A DNA stretch of 64,000 bases, taken from Diphasiastrum complanatum. Lineage: Eukaryota; Streptophyta; Lycopodiopsida; Lycopodiales; Lycopodiaceae. Made by a program: the position numbers and the translations under genes. The notes beneath the pieces are model-generated. The model was not told where the DNA came from. It made no database searches and saw only the letters and a list, made by a program, of their open reading frames with translations. Within the stretch, counting starts at the first letter, position 1; each line of letters starts with the position of its first letter. The DNA lies in assembly GCA_029204225.1 (NCBI GenBank), contig CM055096.1, positions 77,426,580-77,490,579 on the forward strand. The letters are read 5' to 3'. Positions 12,153-23,272 of this stretch are shown here, in pieces.

Positions 12153-13391
12153 TGTTGTAAATCTAACTTTACAAGCTTTACTTATGGTGCCACTAAGGCC
12201 AGCATTGCCTCCCATGCCAGTCGCGCCACTACTGCTCCCAGCGCCACCGTGTCGGCACCACTCTTGGTGCCACTGGGACCAGAATCATGCCGATGCCAAG
12301 TTCTAAGGCTGAAAATCTTTGATCGGTTCTAGCGAAGTCCAGAGAGCTCGGATCGATGTGCAATCACCTCACACGATCTAGGCATGATTAAAGGAATCCT
12401 AGGGATCAATAAATTCTAGAGATAGAAAATGACTTTATAGAGAGAGAAAATCCTAGAGAGAGAAAATGTGCTTTACCAACTTGGGCAGAGCACTTGGTAT
12501 GAGGGAAGGTGGCGAATCCCACCAATACTATAGGGGAATGTGAGTTACGACTCAGGACGAGCTCCAACAAAGTCTCAGCTTCCCTTGCTGGAATGTTGTC
12601 CTGGTGCCCGCCTTGGCATGCCAGTGCCTGGAGACTAGGGTCGATCACACACTTGAAATGTAACCTTCTTAGATTTATTAATAAAGTGGGATTTTTCTCA
12701 AACAGACTTTGATTACCTTCTGGGTTCTAGTGTTCAGTAAAAGTGCCAGTTGTAAGGCTGCTTCAAACTTTTTGATCTGGCACATAGATGAGGGTCATAT
12801 CCCGGGATGTCAGCGGTATGTCGTCGAGACCATTCGGTCCGAGGCGCCAGAGGTATGCTTTCGGGACCATTCGGTCCAAGAATTGGTTGTCTTCATATCA
12901 ATCGCGGCCTGTGGTTCTGAGTATTCCTTGCTTGAACTTGAATGGGTTAAGCTCTTGGGGAACGGGCTCTAACATGTTGGCTAAGTTGGATGGCTTGCTT
13001 GGGTGGAAGTTACCTGTTTATGGTTGTCCAATCAGGCATGGCGCCAGGTTGGCTTCCAGTGCTCGTGACGAAGCTTTGAGTTGGTTAAGTTTGATGTAAG
13101 TCAGACGACTTGCTTGGAATGGATGTTACTGATTTGTAACAAAGCTTCGAGTTAGTTAAGTTTGATGTATGTCAGGTGGCTTACTTGGAGGGAAGTCACC
13201 CACATCGGGGCCCCCAGCCTGGCATGGCACCTAGTTGGATCTCAATGTTGGTTTCGGAACTTTAAGTTTGTTAAGTCTAATCATTGTTGGTGAGTTGGCT
13301 GCTTGTATGTCAAGTGGGTTCGGACGACAAGAGCTAAAAGCCGGGAAGCTAAGTCATGGTTCCCAGTTCTCTTTGGGATGCCTACGCAACA
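12153..13391 (+). repeat. 3' LTR of the LARD-like element (1,239 bp)
   Basis: It starts TGTTGTAAATC and ends GCAACA. Minus-strand relatives are 13606-14818 and 25801-27008. Inside, a segment of the type gttaagtttgatgta-gtc-gacgacttgcttgg is repeated: near 12966, 13080, 13150 and 13265 in this copy, and likewise in the others. The phrase gaccattcggtcc occurs twice (around 12830 and 12866). No coding sequence. Confidence 0.75.
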
Positions 13392-14818
13392 CAGGCCCGA
13401 ATCGTGGGAACTAACTGTGCTTACACCTCAAGGGCAGCACCTTGGCTCATCAAGTCCCCCGTTCTATCGACCACCCCAATCGCGGACGCACCCATGCTTA
13501 CACTGTGGGCAGCACTTTGCACAACAGTTGTCCTGATGAACCCCAAACAATGGCCATTCCTATGAGATTCGCATAGCTGACCGGCCAGTCGACTCTAATA
13601 CCACATGTAGCGCAGGCATCCCAAAGGGAACCGGAAACCACAACTTAGCTTCTCGGCTTTCAGCTCTTGCCATCCAAACCCACTTGACATACAAGCAGCC
13701 AACTCGCCAACAACGATCAGACTTAACCAACTTGAAGTTCCGAAACCAACATTGAGATCCAACCAGGCGCCATGCCAGACCGGGGGTCCCGATCTAAGTG
13801 AGTTCCCTCCAAGCAAGCCGCCCGACATACATCAAACTTAACTAACTCGAAGCTTCGTTACAAACGAGTAACATCCATTCCAAGCAAGTCGTCTAACTTA
13901 CATCAGACTTAACCAACTCAAAGCTTCGTCACGAGAGCTGGAAGCCAACCTGGTGCCATGCCAGACTGGATAGCCATAAATAAGTAACTTTCACCGAAGC
14001 AAGCCATCCAACTCAGCCGACAAGTTAGAGCCCGTTCCCCAAGAGCTTAACCCATTTACGTTCATGCAAGGAACACTCAAAACCACAAGCCGCGACAGAT
14101 ATGAAGACAACCAGTTCCTGGACCGAATGGTCCCGACAACATACCACTGACGCCTCGAACTGAATGGTCTCAACGACATACCGCTGGCATCCTGGGACAC
14201 GACCCTCAGCTATGTGCCAGATCAAAAAGTTTGAACCGGCCTTACAACTGGCTCTTTTACATAACACTAAAATTCAGAAGGTAATCTGAGTCAGTTTGAG
14301 AAAAATCTCACTTTATTAATAAATCTGAGAATGTTACATTTCAAGTGGGTGACCGACCCTAGTCTCCGGGGCACTGGCATTCCAAGGGGGGTGCCAGGAC
14401 CACATTCCACCAAGGGAAGTTGAGACTTGGTTGGAGCTCGTCCTGAGTCGCAACCCACATTCCCCTATAGTATTGGTGGGATTCGCCACCTTCCCTCATG
14501 CCAAGTGCTCTGCCCAAGCTGGTAAAGCTTGTTTTTCTCTCTCTAGAATTTTCTCTCTCTAGAAAGTCATTTTCTCTCTCTAGATTTTATATCCTCAGGT
14601 TTCCTTTGATCATGTCTAGATCATGTGAGGTGATTGCACATCAATCCGAGCTCTTTGGACTACGCTAGAACCGATCAAAGATTTTCAGCCATAGGAACTT
14701 GGTGTCGGCTGGATTCTGGTCCTAGTGGCGCCGAGAGCAGCAGTGGCACTGCTGGCGCCGGGGGCAATGTTGGCACCAGTGGCACTGGAATTAAAGCTTG
14801 TTAAGGTAGCTTTACAAC
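13392..14818 (-). mobile_element. Minus-strand LARD-like fragment: 5' LTR, PBS and leader
   Basis: Read on the minus strand, the LTR runs from 14818 to 13606 (TGTTGTAAAGC...CTACA), then PBS TGGTATTAGAG (13603-13593), then about 200 bp of leader matching 9872-10072 of the plus copy. The match stops at about 13392, where the plus copy's LTR end directly abuts it, so two elements of one family meet head to head. The outer (right) edge at 14818 is set in a copia gag frame. Confidence 0.75.
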
Positions 14819-15077
14819 ACCCCTTAGCAATCTGAACAGCTCGTATATGGCTGATTTGAGAGTCTTTGATATTGAGAGTAATCATGGCGAATGTATTGCC
14901 ATCTCTTAATTTCCATTTGGTGATGATGGCTACATCACCTTCTAGCTTGACCTCTGTGCCATCAACTATGTCCCACAATTCTTTGGTAAGTAGAACTACT
15001 TTCATCTTGAACTTTCAGAGATGGTAGTTATCTCCATCGAGTTTGTCGATCAGAGATGAACTAGAAGATTGATCCAT
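14819..15077 (-). pseudogene. Ty1/copia gag N-terminal fragment, cut by the LARD LTR
   Basis: The ATG at 15077 (minus) begins MDQSSSSSLIDKLDGDNY, an N-terminal copia gag signature, followed by one stop, LLTKELWDIVDGTEV and ITLNIKDSQISHIRA. Homology ends at 14819, where the LARD LTR starts. It resembles the fragment at 524-1092, but the two differ too much to be the same copy. The rest of gag and pol is absent from the neighbourhood. Confidence 0.75.
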
Positions 15078-15211
15078 TCTAGTATAGAGTGAGAGATCGT
15101 TGGTAGAAACAACAATATCGAAATATTGTTGGTTGTGCACTTGTTGAATGATGTCTTGGTAGAAACAGAACTAATGACCTGCAATAGAAATGCAAATTAC
15201 TGGACTACCCA

Positions 15212-15222
15212 CTCTGATACCA
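15212..15222 (-). promoter_or_regulatory. Primer binding site (minus-strand copia)
   Basis: ctctgatacca on the plus strand is TGGTATCAGAG on the minus strand, about 135 bp before the gag ATG at 15077. It directly abuts an LTR edge, TGTCGAAAATC (plus orientation), at 15223. Confidence 0.75.
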
Positions 15223-15638
15223 TGTCGAAAATCAGTGGGATAGCAGCGGAAGTAGAACAACGGACGGTTGTAGATCGGAAGTGCAACAATGACCAATAAT
15301 AATCAAGATGAATAAATAGTAATAATGTTCTAATAGAACAAACCAGTAGTGTGGAAAAATATGTACTCGTGATAAAAATCAGAAGGTGAGTACATGGGCG
15401 TGAAGTTGATTACAATTTAGTGAGGTGCAGATATTTTAGAGGTTCCATCTTTTATAGATAACTAACAAAAAGATATTTATTTACAAGATCTTTTCAAGTC
15501 TTTCAGGCTAGTGCTTTTCTACCTACTTAATTAATTACAGTTGCCTTGTAGTTGGTAACCACCTTTTAAGTAATAAAGATTATGTACAAGTAGGTGAACT
15601 GCCATATAGTCTTGAATCGACTTTTCTCTAACGATGAA
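15223..15638 (-). repeat. 5' LTR (partial boundaries) of the minus-strand copia
   Basis: The LTR edge next to the PBS is clear (minus-strand end ...TTTTCGACA at 15223). A TATA-like ctataaaag on the minus strand near 15450 fits an LTR promoter. The other edge is not defined: no second LTR is present, and the sequence runs into an 18-bp minisatellite at 15639, which may or may not belong to the LTR. Confidence 0.5.
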
Positions 15639-15854
15639 GTCAGATTTGTCTGCATGGTCAGATTTGTTGGCTTGGTTAGATTTGTTGGTGTGGTCAGATT
15701 TGTCGGCTGGGTCAGATTTGTCGATTGAGTCAGATTTGTTTGTTTTCTCAAATTTGTCGACTAAGTCAGATTTGTCGGCTTCCACAAATTTGTTAGCTGA
15801 GTCAGATTTGTCGGTTGGGTTAGATTTGTCAACTTCCTCATATTTGTCAGTTGA
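15639..15854. repeat. Minisatellite, 12 copies of an 18-bp unit
   Basis: The consensus gtcagatttgtcggctgg repeats exactly twelve times (216 bp) with substitutions but with no net length change. Because the unit is 18 bp, one minus-strand frame stays open and reads a six-residue repeat of the form DKSDxA. I see no reason to call it a protein. It lies exactly between a minus-strand LTR and a plus-strand copia RT fragment. Confidence 0.9.
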
Positions 15855-15858
15855 GTCA

Positions 15859-17199
15859 AAAAATTTCAGGATGCTCATTACCGAATGGATTTGGTCCTGA
15901 GTATAGAAATCCAACAAATGGATCTATCAACAAGTTCAAAGCAAGACTATGTGCCAAAGGATATTCTCAAATCCACGGTCTTGATTATGAAGGCACCTTT
16001 GCACCCGTGTCCAAGATGGTCAATATAAGAATTATCATTTCTATTGCATGCTATTTCAAGTGGAGTATATTCCAACTTGATATTTCTATTAATGATTTCC
16101 TCAATGGCTACCTTGAGGAAGAAATCTATATGGAGCAACCTGAGGGCTTTATCAAAGAAGGTGATGAATCCAAAGTGTGCCTCTTATTCAAAAGTCTTTA
16201 TGGACTTAAGCAAGCCCCGAGATCTTGGTATACAAGGCTCAATTCATATCTTATCTCTCACTTGGATTCAATCTAAGTGCATACGGTCCATCTTTGTATA
16301 TAAAGTTTCAAAATAGCAATCTTGTTATTCTCATCATTTATGTAGATGATATCATCTTGAGTGGAAGTTGCATGAAATTGTCGATGAGACAAAAGGCGCA
16401 TTAGATAGTGAATTTAAAATGCAAGATCTAGGTGAGCTTCACTACATCTTAGGCCTAGAAACAGATCTTTGTCGAGATCAAGCATTTATTAGTCAATCTA
16501 GATATGCTCTTTCTATGCTGAAAATTTTTCATATGAAAAATTGCAAGAGCATTGATACTCCCATGGAGCATGTTGTAAAAGTTCCTATCAAAGGGGATGA
16601 AAGATCCTTCAAGGACATCACCCTTTATAGGAATCTTATTGGCTCCCTTATATGGTTGACAATTACTAGGTCGGATTTGAGATTTAGTGTGCATAAATTG
16701 AGTCAATAAATGCAAGATATCAATGGTTGGCTAGTTGGATTCAGACTTTGCAAGTGACAAGGTGGACAGAAAGTCCACTAGTTCTTTTACTATCTTTATT
16801 GGAGGCAATCTTGTGTCTTGGTTATCCAAGAAACAAGATACTATGTCTTTATCTTCATGTGAAGCCGAGTACAAGGCCCATACCACCACTACTAAAGAGG
16901 TATTATGGATCAAAAGACTACTTATGGAGCTCAATTGCATCAAGGATGAAAATCTGCTTATCATCAAGTGTGACAATATCTCGACTCAAGCACTTTCTAA
17001 CAATCCTATCTTCCATGCAAGAAGCAAACATATTGAAATTGCACACCACTTTGTAAAAGAAAAGGTCATTGGAGGAGGAATCAACTTGGATCATATTGGA
17101 TCATCATCATGTATTGTCAATCTCCTCACTAAACCATTGCTCAAGAGTGTCTTCATCAAGTTTAGATCCAACCTTGGCTTGATTCCAAAATCTATGTAA
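15859..17199 (+). pseudogene. Ty1/copia RT and RNase H remnant
   Basis: It starts within RT (NGSINKFKARLCAKGYSQ, then IFQLDIS, YLEEEIYMEQPEG, SLYGLKQAPRSWY). The YVDD box is intact in IIYVDDIILSG near 16340 but in a shifted frame. The connection and RNase H run on to SSCIVNLLTKPLL and the stop at 17197-17199 (IYLTITR-like IWLTITR, KVDRKSTSSF, SSCEAEYKA, CDNIS, HARSKHIEIAHHF). Frameshifts lie near 16275 and 16710. Gag, protease and integrase are missing to the left. It is related to the 17.5-23.9 kb copia but clearly older. Confidence 0.85.
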
Positions 17200-17243
17200 A
17201 TAAGTGATTAGGCCAAATTTAGAGCTGGATTAGCTCCTGATAG

Positions 17244-17495
17244 TGTAAGCTACTTACACTTGGCTTGATGTTAGAGGTCTAGTGACATAGCACCTCTTGA
17301 TTTCATTTGTCAATTTGGACCAATCATATTGTAAGATGCACCAAAATGGTCCAATCATTGTAAGAGGTGGCATGTAGGCGTTCCAATCAAGATAAGAGGT
17401 GATTTTAGAGAGGTCCAATCATTGTACTCCATTACCACTCTTCATGGATTTTGAGCTACTATGAGTGAGAGTGAGATTGAGTCCACGCTTAGTTT
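17244..17495 (+). repeat. Possible 3' LTR of the preceding copia, split by a later insertion
   Basis: After the stop at 17199 the sequence TGTAAGCTACTTAC at 17244 could open a 3' LTR. It is interrupted at 17495 by the young copia, and host sequence resumes at 23928 with gttttgttatgag, which joins smoothly. No second LTR exists for comparison, so the edges are guesses. Confidence 0.3.
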
Positions 17496-18150
17496 TGTGA
17501 AAAATACAGATCCTAAGTGGATCTAAACTCCAAGATCATTGGCTTGAATGCTTGCACTCCAAACTACATAAGCTAGGAATTGGCAACACATTCTATGCTA
17601 CCTAGAATGCAAAGAACTTGATCAAAAAGCATTTATCACAAATGGAAACTTCCATAAACATCAAGTGCGGCCCAAAATAGCATTATACAGTCCATAATAC
17701 ATCAGCCTACCACTTTTGGAAAGCACCTAAGATCATACACAATAGCTTGAAGACAATACACACAACAATGCTCTCAATGGAGGAAGAAACAATGACAATG
17801 ATCTATTGATCTCAATGAAGCATACAAAAGGTTTCTCCAACCTGTTCTCCAAGACTTCCCTACTATTTATGGATGAGGAAGATGACTCTCTCTCCTCTCT
17901 CTAGAAGGTACTTGACCCTAGATATTCCCTATATAGGAAAAATAGCTAAAAATGGCTTATATGACCAAAATACATCAAAATGGTCTCATTTTGAAGGGTA
18001 TGAAGTTTGACACTTCATCATACTGAAAAAATACAGTAAATAAAAACATTGTGGCCTGGTTCACACGTGTGAAACTCCAGAACCAAAACTATTTACAATT
18101 TTAGCCAATTTAGGCCTCAAACTAGCTAGGAAATGTTGACAATTTTCACA
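17496..18150 (-). repeat. 3' LTR of the young copia
   Basis: 655 bp. On the minus strand it follows the purine tract gaagagggag (18160-18151), the second-strand primer. It differs from the 5' LTR only at 17852. The same start, TGTGAAA-TTGTCAA, opens the LTR at 31131, showing a related lineage. Confidence 0.95.
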
Positions 18151-21100
18151 CTCCCTCTTCAACATTGGATGCTAGTTTCAACATAGTCTTTGAGCACATT
18201 CCAAGATTAGATCTATGCATTAAATATAGGTCCTTTCCCAATGGTTTGGTGAAGATATCAGCCACACACTCCTTTGAAGAGACATGTTGAAGCTCCACCT
18301 CTTTGGCAATGACTTGATCTCTCACAAAATGGTGAGCAATCTCAATGTGCTTGCTCCTTGCATGAAAAACAGGATTGCTTGCCAAGCTTTGGGCTGAAAG
18401 GTTATCACAAAGTATGATTGGAGTCTTCTCTGGTTCCAGCAAGTGAAGATCCAATAACATCCTCTTGATCCAAAGAATCTCCTTGGTGCATGTTGTTAAT
18501 GCCTTGTACTCGGCTTCGGTGGAAGATAGAGAGATAGTTGGTTGCTTCTTTGATAGCCATGAGACCACTCCATCTCCAAGATAGATTGCAAAGGCACTTG
18601 TTGACTTCCTATCCATTTGATCACCTGCAAAATCTGAATCTGAAAATCCACAAAGGTTAGGTGTAGTACCTCCATACAAGATGCCAAAATCTCTAGATCC
18701 CGAGATGTATCTAAGTACTCTCTTTCCTAGCTTCCAATGAGCCTCACTAGGATCTTGCATAAATTGACTTAGTTTACCAACCACAAAGCTTAGATCAGGT
18801 CTTGTGATGGTTAACCATATAAGAGATCCTATTAGCTTTCTATAGAGAGTAATGTCCTTGAAGGATCTTTCATTACTTCTTGTAGTTAGCTTTACATTTG
18901 ATTCCATAGGAGTAGAAACAACTTTACAATCTTCCATATGAAACCTTTTTAGAATAGAGTTAACATACTTTTCTTGACATATGAATGTAGATTTAGAAGT
19001 TCTAATAATCTCTATTCCTAAGATATAATGAAGTTTACCAAGATCTTGAATTTCAAACTCTCTTTTGAGTGCCATCTTGATTTCATCTATATCTAGATTG
19101 TTACCACCACTTAAGATAATGTCATCAACATAGATCAAAAGTAAAGTGATATCATTTTCATTCAATCTAAAGTAGAGAGAATGATCATACTCACTCATAA
19201 CAAAGTTTTGAGAAAGTAAGAAGGAATTGAGCTTAGCATACCAACTCCTTGGTGCTTGCTTTAGCCCATACAAACTCTTTTGGAGATAGCACACATGATT
19301 AGGCTCATCATGTGAAACTTAGCCCTCGGGTTGCTCCATGTAAATATCTTCTTCAAGATCACCATTCAAGAAGGCATTAGTAACATCCATTTGCCACATA
19401 TCCCAATCATAAAGAGTTGCAAGAGAGATTAGGATTCGAATAGTTACCATCTTTGCCACGGGTGCAAAGGTCTCATCATAGTCAATACCATATTCTTGAG
19501 CATACCCCTTTGCCACCAACCTTGCCTTGTACTTGTTGATTGATCCATCTTGATTTGTCTTGATCTTGAAGATCCACTTACAACCAATTGCCTTCTTGTC
19601 CTTTGGAAGCTTTACCAACCTCCATGTGTTGCTTTTGATGAGTGCTTGATGCTCATGATCCATGGCTTGGATCCATTCCTTCTTTTGAATTGCTTCACCT
19701 ACACAAGTTGGTTCATCAAAAGAGGTAAGAAAAGCAAAGTTAGAGTTGTCCACCACTTGCTTTCCTTTTTCATCATAGGTTAGCCTTGATGGCTTAGCCC
19801 TTTGCCTTTGAGTCTTCCTTGAAGTTTGCTTTGGAGTGGCATCTCCATCTTCATCCAAGACATCTTGCACATCATGATGATTAGTAGGCACATCAACATC
19901 AACATCAACAACATTGGAAACATTCTCTTCATGAAAGATGACATCCCTACTTATGACAACTTTCTTTGTAGAAGGAATGTACACTTTGTAAGCCTTGCTT
20001 ACTTCACTATAGCCAACAAACACACCCTTATTTGATGAAGGATCTTCTTTAGTTCTATCATCAAGTGTGATATTGACAAAACATGTACATCCAAAGATCC
20101 AACAATGCTTGACACTCGGCCTTCTACCATAAAGAACCTCATGAGGAGTTTTACCATCCAAGGAAGCACTTGTCCATCTATTACATAGATAGTTAGCACA
20201 TGCTAAAGCTTCCCCCCAAAAAGACTTAGCAAGATTAGCATGTAGTCTCATTGCCTTGGCACATTCACAAAGGGTTCTATTCTTCCTCTCGGCCACTCCA
20301 TTCTGTTGTGGAGTCCTAGGACTAGACATCTCCCTCTTAATCCCATGTGCTATACAAAAGTCTTTGAACCTATTTGAGGTGTATTCCCCTCCATTATCAG
20401 ATCTTAAGCATTTGATCTTTGTATTGAATTGGTTTTCCATTTCATTCTTGAACTTGACAAATGCAGCAAACACTTCATCCTTACTTTTAAGAAGATAGAT
20501 CCAAGTATACCTACTAAAGTCATCAATGAAAGTTGCATACATCTTTGCCCCACCATTGCTAGTTGTACTAGAAGAATGAATATCAGAATGCACAAGTTGA
20601 AAAGCTTCTTTAGATCTAGAAGTAGATCTAGAATAAGCAAGTCTATGAGATTTGGACAAGGCACAATGTTCACAAACACTATTGTTTGCAACAAGACTTT
20701 TAGGGAGACCAAGAACAAGCTCTTTCTTTGCCATTACCTCCAAAGATTTGAAGTTGGGATGGCCCAACCTCTTGTGCCAAACTTCTTGGTTTGTCAATTG
20801 CTCCCTAGCCATACATCCTTCATGATTAGAGATCACACATGCATCAAGCTTGAAAAGTTTACCATGCCTCCTACCTTGAGCAATCAAGGATCCACATTTA
20901 CTTATCAAACATGCATCTCCAATGAACTCCACATCAAGTCCTTTGTCAATCATTTGACTTACACTAAGCAAATTCTTAGTGATTGAAGGAATGTACAAAA
21001 CATTTTCAAGATTTGCTTTCCTATTTGTTGAAAGGGAAATAGGAATAGTGCCTATGCCTTTGATGTCACATTGACCATCATTTGCAGTGTAGATGATGTT

Positions 21101-22099
21101 ACCTTCTCCCTCATAAGACAATAAGGATGTAAAGTATTCCTTATGTCTTGTCATGTGAGATGAGGCTCCACTATCAATCCACCAAGGATCATTATCATCT
21201 ATGTTGGCTAACAAACTTGAAGTCATAACAAGTGATTCACATGTGTTATGTTCTTCCTCATCTATTGTAAGATTTCCTTGCCTCTCTCCTTGCTCTCTTT
21301 TCTTCTTATAACATTCATTTGCAAAATGACCTTTTATCCCACAATAAAAGCACTTGAACTTTGACTTATTGTTCTTAGTAGAAGAGGAAGAGGAAGAGTG
21401 ATCATCATGATCAAAGTTACCACCTTTGGACCATTTCCCTTTGCCTTTACCTTTGCCCTTGAATTTGCCTTTTGTGAAGAAAGCCTCTTCACCTCCACCT
21501 TGCAAGGATGCACCATCAAGCTTTGATTGCAACCTATGTTCTTCAGCCAATAAGATTTCTTGCAAGTCAACCACACTTGGCAAGACTCTTTGAATGGCAA
21601 AACTTTGCACAAGGTTAGCATGTTCATTTAGCAAACCATTCAACATAACTTGGACTATTTCACCATCTTTTATGTTCTCATCAATGCATGCTAAATCATC
21701 ACTTAGGGACTTAACTCTCAAGATAAATGCATGAGCACTTTCACCCTCTCTTTGCCTACTAGAAAATATTTGTCTCCTTAGAGTCAATACCCTAGATGTG
21801 GACTTTGATTCAAAGAGCTTCTTTAAGGCATTCCATGCCTCACTTGCACTTTGACACTTTCCAACTTCCTTGAGAAGTTCATTTGTAACATTCATTTTAA
21901 TGATATGAAGAGCCCTTTTGGCCTTCTTATCAAACCTTTGTTGCTCTTGAAGTGTGAGAGGTCTCTCTTCAATTTCTGCAACTATGTCCATGAGTTCATT
22001 CAACTCAAGTAAGGACTCCATCCTCACTTTCCAAGTAGAGTAGTTTGATGAACTCAACCTTTCACTAGACTCTAGCATGATCCCACCATTGGAAGCCAT
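18146..22099 (-). CDS. Copia gag-pol polyprotein with one internal stop
   Basis: A single frame runs from ATG 22099 to the stop near 18146, broken only by TAA at 19321-19319, so it reads as 926 residues and, after eight more codons, 382 residues from a Val codon at 19294. Domains: gag 1-200; CCHC knuckle C250-C263 (CFYCGIKGHFANEC); protease D309-S-G; GAG-pre-integrase about 425-495; integrase D506, D568, E604 (DD35E); RT from about 830. In the second part: YVDD at 55-58; RNase H D219/D221, E260 and D297; final ADIFTKPLG. Every catalytic motif I can check is intact. The enzymes make and insert element cDNA; gag forms the particle. The stop in MEQPEG(stop)VSHDEPNH falls where other copies have a sense codon, so this copy is probably defective unless read through or complemented. 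Confidence 0.93.
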
Positions 22100-22309
22100 G
22101 ATTCTAATGTTTCTTCAACTTTTAGGTTTTGTCCTAAAGCACTTAGCACTCACTTTTCTCTCAACAAATGATAGATAAAGAGATCTATGAAGATTTAGGA
22201 CCCTAAAACACTTCTATCTTGAACCTAGATGGTTTCCAAGCATAGAAAGGAAGATTGAAACACATGCAACACTTTGCACACACTAAGAATGGATTACAAA
22301 ATCAAACCA

Positions 22310-22780
22310 ACCTGAACACACTCTTGCTTAAGCTCTCAAACTTTCCAGCAAGTGACCAAATCAAGTTATGGTGTGAAGAGTTACTTGCATTCTTAGAAAA
22401 TACCCAAAACTAGGATGCCAAGATTACCTAGTAATGAACAAACTTGATCAACATATGATCAACACACTAAGATATTGATTCAACCTGTAAAACCACATGT
22501 AAACCACACTTCTAAAAGTTTATAAACTCCAGCAAGTGATAAATACAAGATTTAGAGGTGAATGAATGAGCACACTTAGTGAATCACAAGACTAGCTTCA
22601 CTATCTTGTCAAATCTTGGTGTTTAGATGTAGATCTAAGATCACTTCACATGAGAATGTTCCTCAACCTGTTAAGAACCTGAAAACACACTTGCATAATG
22701 GTTAACACCTTCCAGCAAATGCTCCAATCAAATTACATAAGGAGAGTTACTTACATGCTCAACAAAGTACACCAAAATTT
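22310..22780 (-). repeat. Degenerate direct repeats in the young copia leader
   Basis: A unit with CAACCTG..., a ccagcaa(g/a)tg core and, in two copies, (a)gagttactt(g/a)cat recurs around 22312, 22483 and 22668, about 170-185 bp apart. It lies between the PBS and the gag ATG, where the RNA leader and packaging signals of a retroelement would be. A shorter repeat, tcatccacttaaggag, follows near 22927 and 22949. Confidence 0.55.
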
Positions 22781-23260
22781 ATGCCAAAATTGATGACAAT
22801 CTTTACAATATGCTCTTCACAATGGAGCTTACAATATGTTCACCCAAAAAAAGGGGATCTTTCATCCAAATGGGAGCTTTGCTCAGCCTTTAGGAGAATT
22901 ACAACTCACTCAAAAGAGCATTTGTCATCCACTTAAGGAGAAGTTTCATCCACTTAAGGAGAGTGTTCATCCAAGAATGGAGATTGTCAACAATAGGATT
23001 GAAAAGAACATTGTTAGTATTGAATATGCACAAGCCTCACAATCACAAATGATTAGGTGTTATGATCTGATCCAAAATAGTTTCTTTTCAGCCTCTGATC
23101 TTCAATAGACCTGAAATATGCTTTTGATCCACAAGTTCAACTCACAAAACAAAGGTTAGTAAGATTTGATCAACAAAGCAATGCAAAATCATGCTAGAAC
23201 TTGATCAAACATCCAAATATCACCAAAAATGGAATACTTACTGTAAATAGAAGCCAACCA

Positions 23261-23272
23261 GCTCTGATACCA
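23261..23272 (-). promoter_or_regulatory. Primer binding site of the young copia
   Basis: gctctgatacca on the plus strand is TGGTATCAGAGC on the minus strand, directly touching the 5' LTR. It matches the 3' end of initiator tRNA-Met perfectly over the usual 12 bases. Confidence 0.92.

Larger units (their letters stand above)
9478..13391 (+). mobile_element. Non-autonomous LTR retrotransposon (LARD-like), plus copy
   Basis: Seen: a partial 5' LTR (about 9478-9857, ending CGCAACA), two spacer bases, PBS TGGTATCAAAGC (9860-9871), 2.27 kb of internal sequence without a recognisable protein, polypurine tract aaaggtggggtgga (12139-12152) and a complete 3' LTR (12153-13391, TGTTG...CAACA). Sequence around 9520-9857 matches 13050-13391 with scattered differences. 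The internal frames (78, 70 and 94 codons) show no gag or pol motif. The large LTR and non-coding interior fit the LARD definition (trans-mobilised by another element); the partner is unknown. Further copies lie at 13392-14818 and 25801-27045 on the minus strand. Confidence 0.75.

Noticed and set aside
15639-15854. Regular 18-bp repeats that could look like a CRISPR array
   Set aside because: Units are contiguous with no unique spacers, and the genome is a plant nuclear genome. It is a minisatellite.
18496-18687. Short ORF within the RNase H region of the young copia
   Set aside because: Out-of-frame shadow of the polyprotein on the same strand.
20429-20986. Plus-strand 185-codon ORF inside the young copia
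   Set aside because: Antisense shadow of the integrase and pre-integrase coding frame; no domain of its own.
22836-23108. Plus-strand 90-codon ORF in the young copia leader
   Set aside because: Antisense to the element, built partly from the short tcatccacttaaggag repeat, and no recognisable motif.
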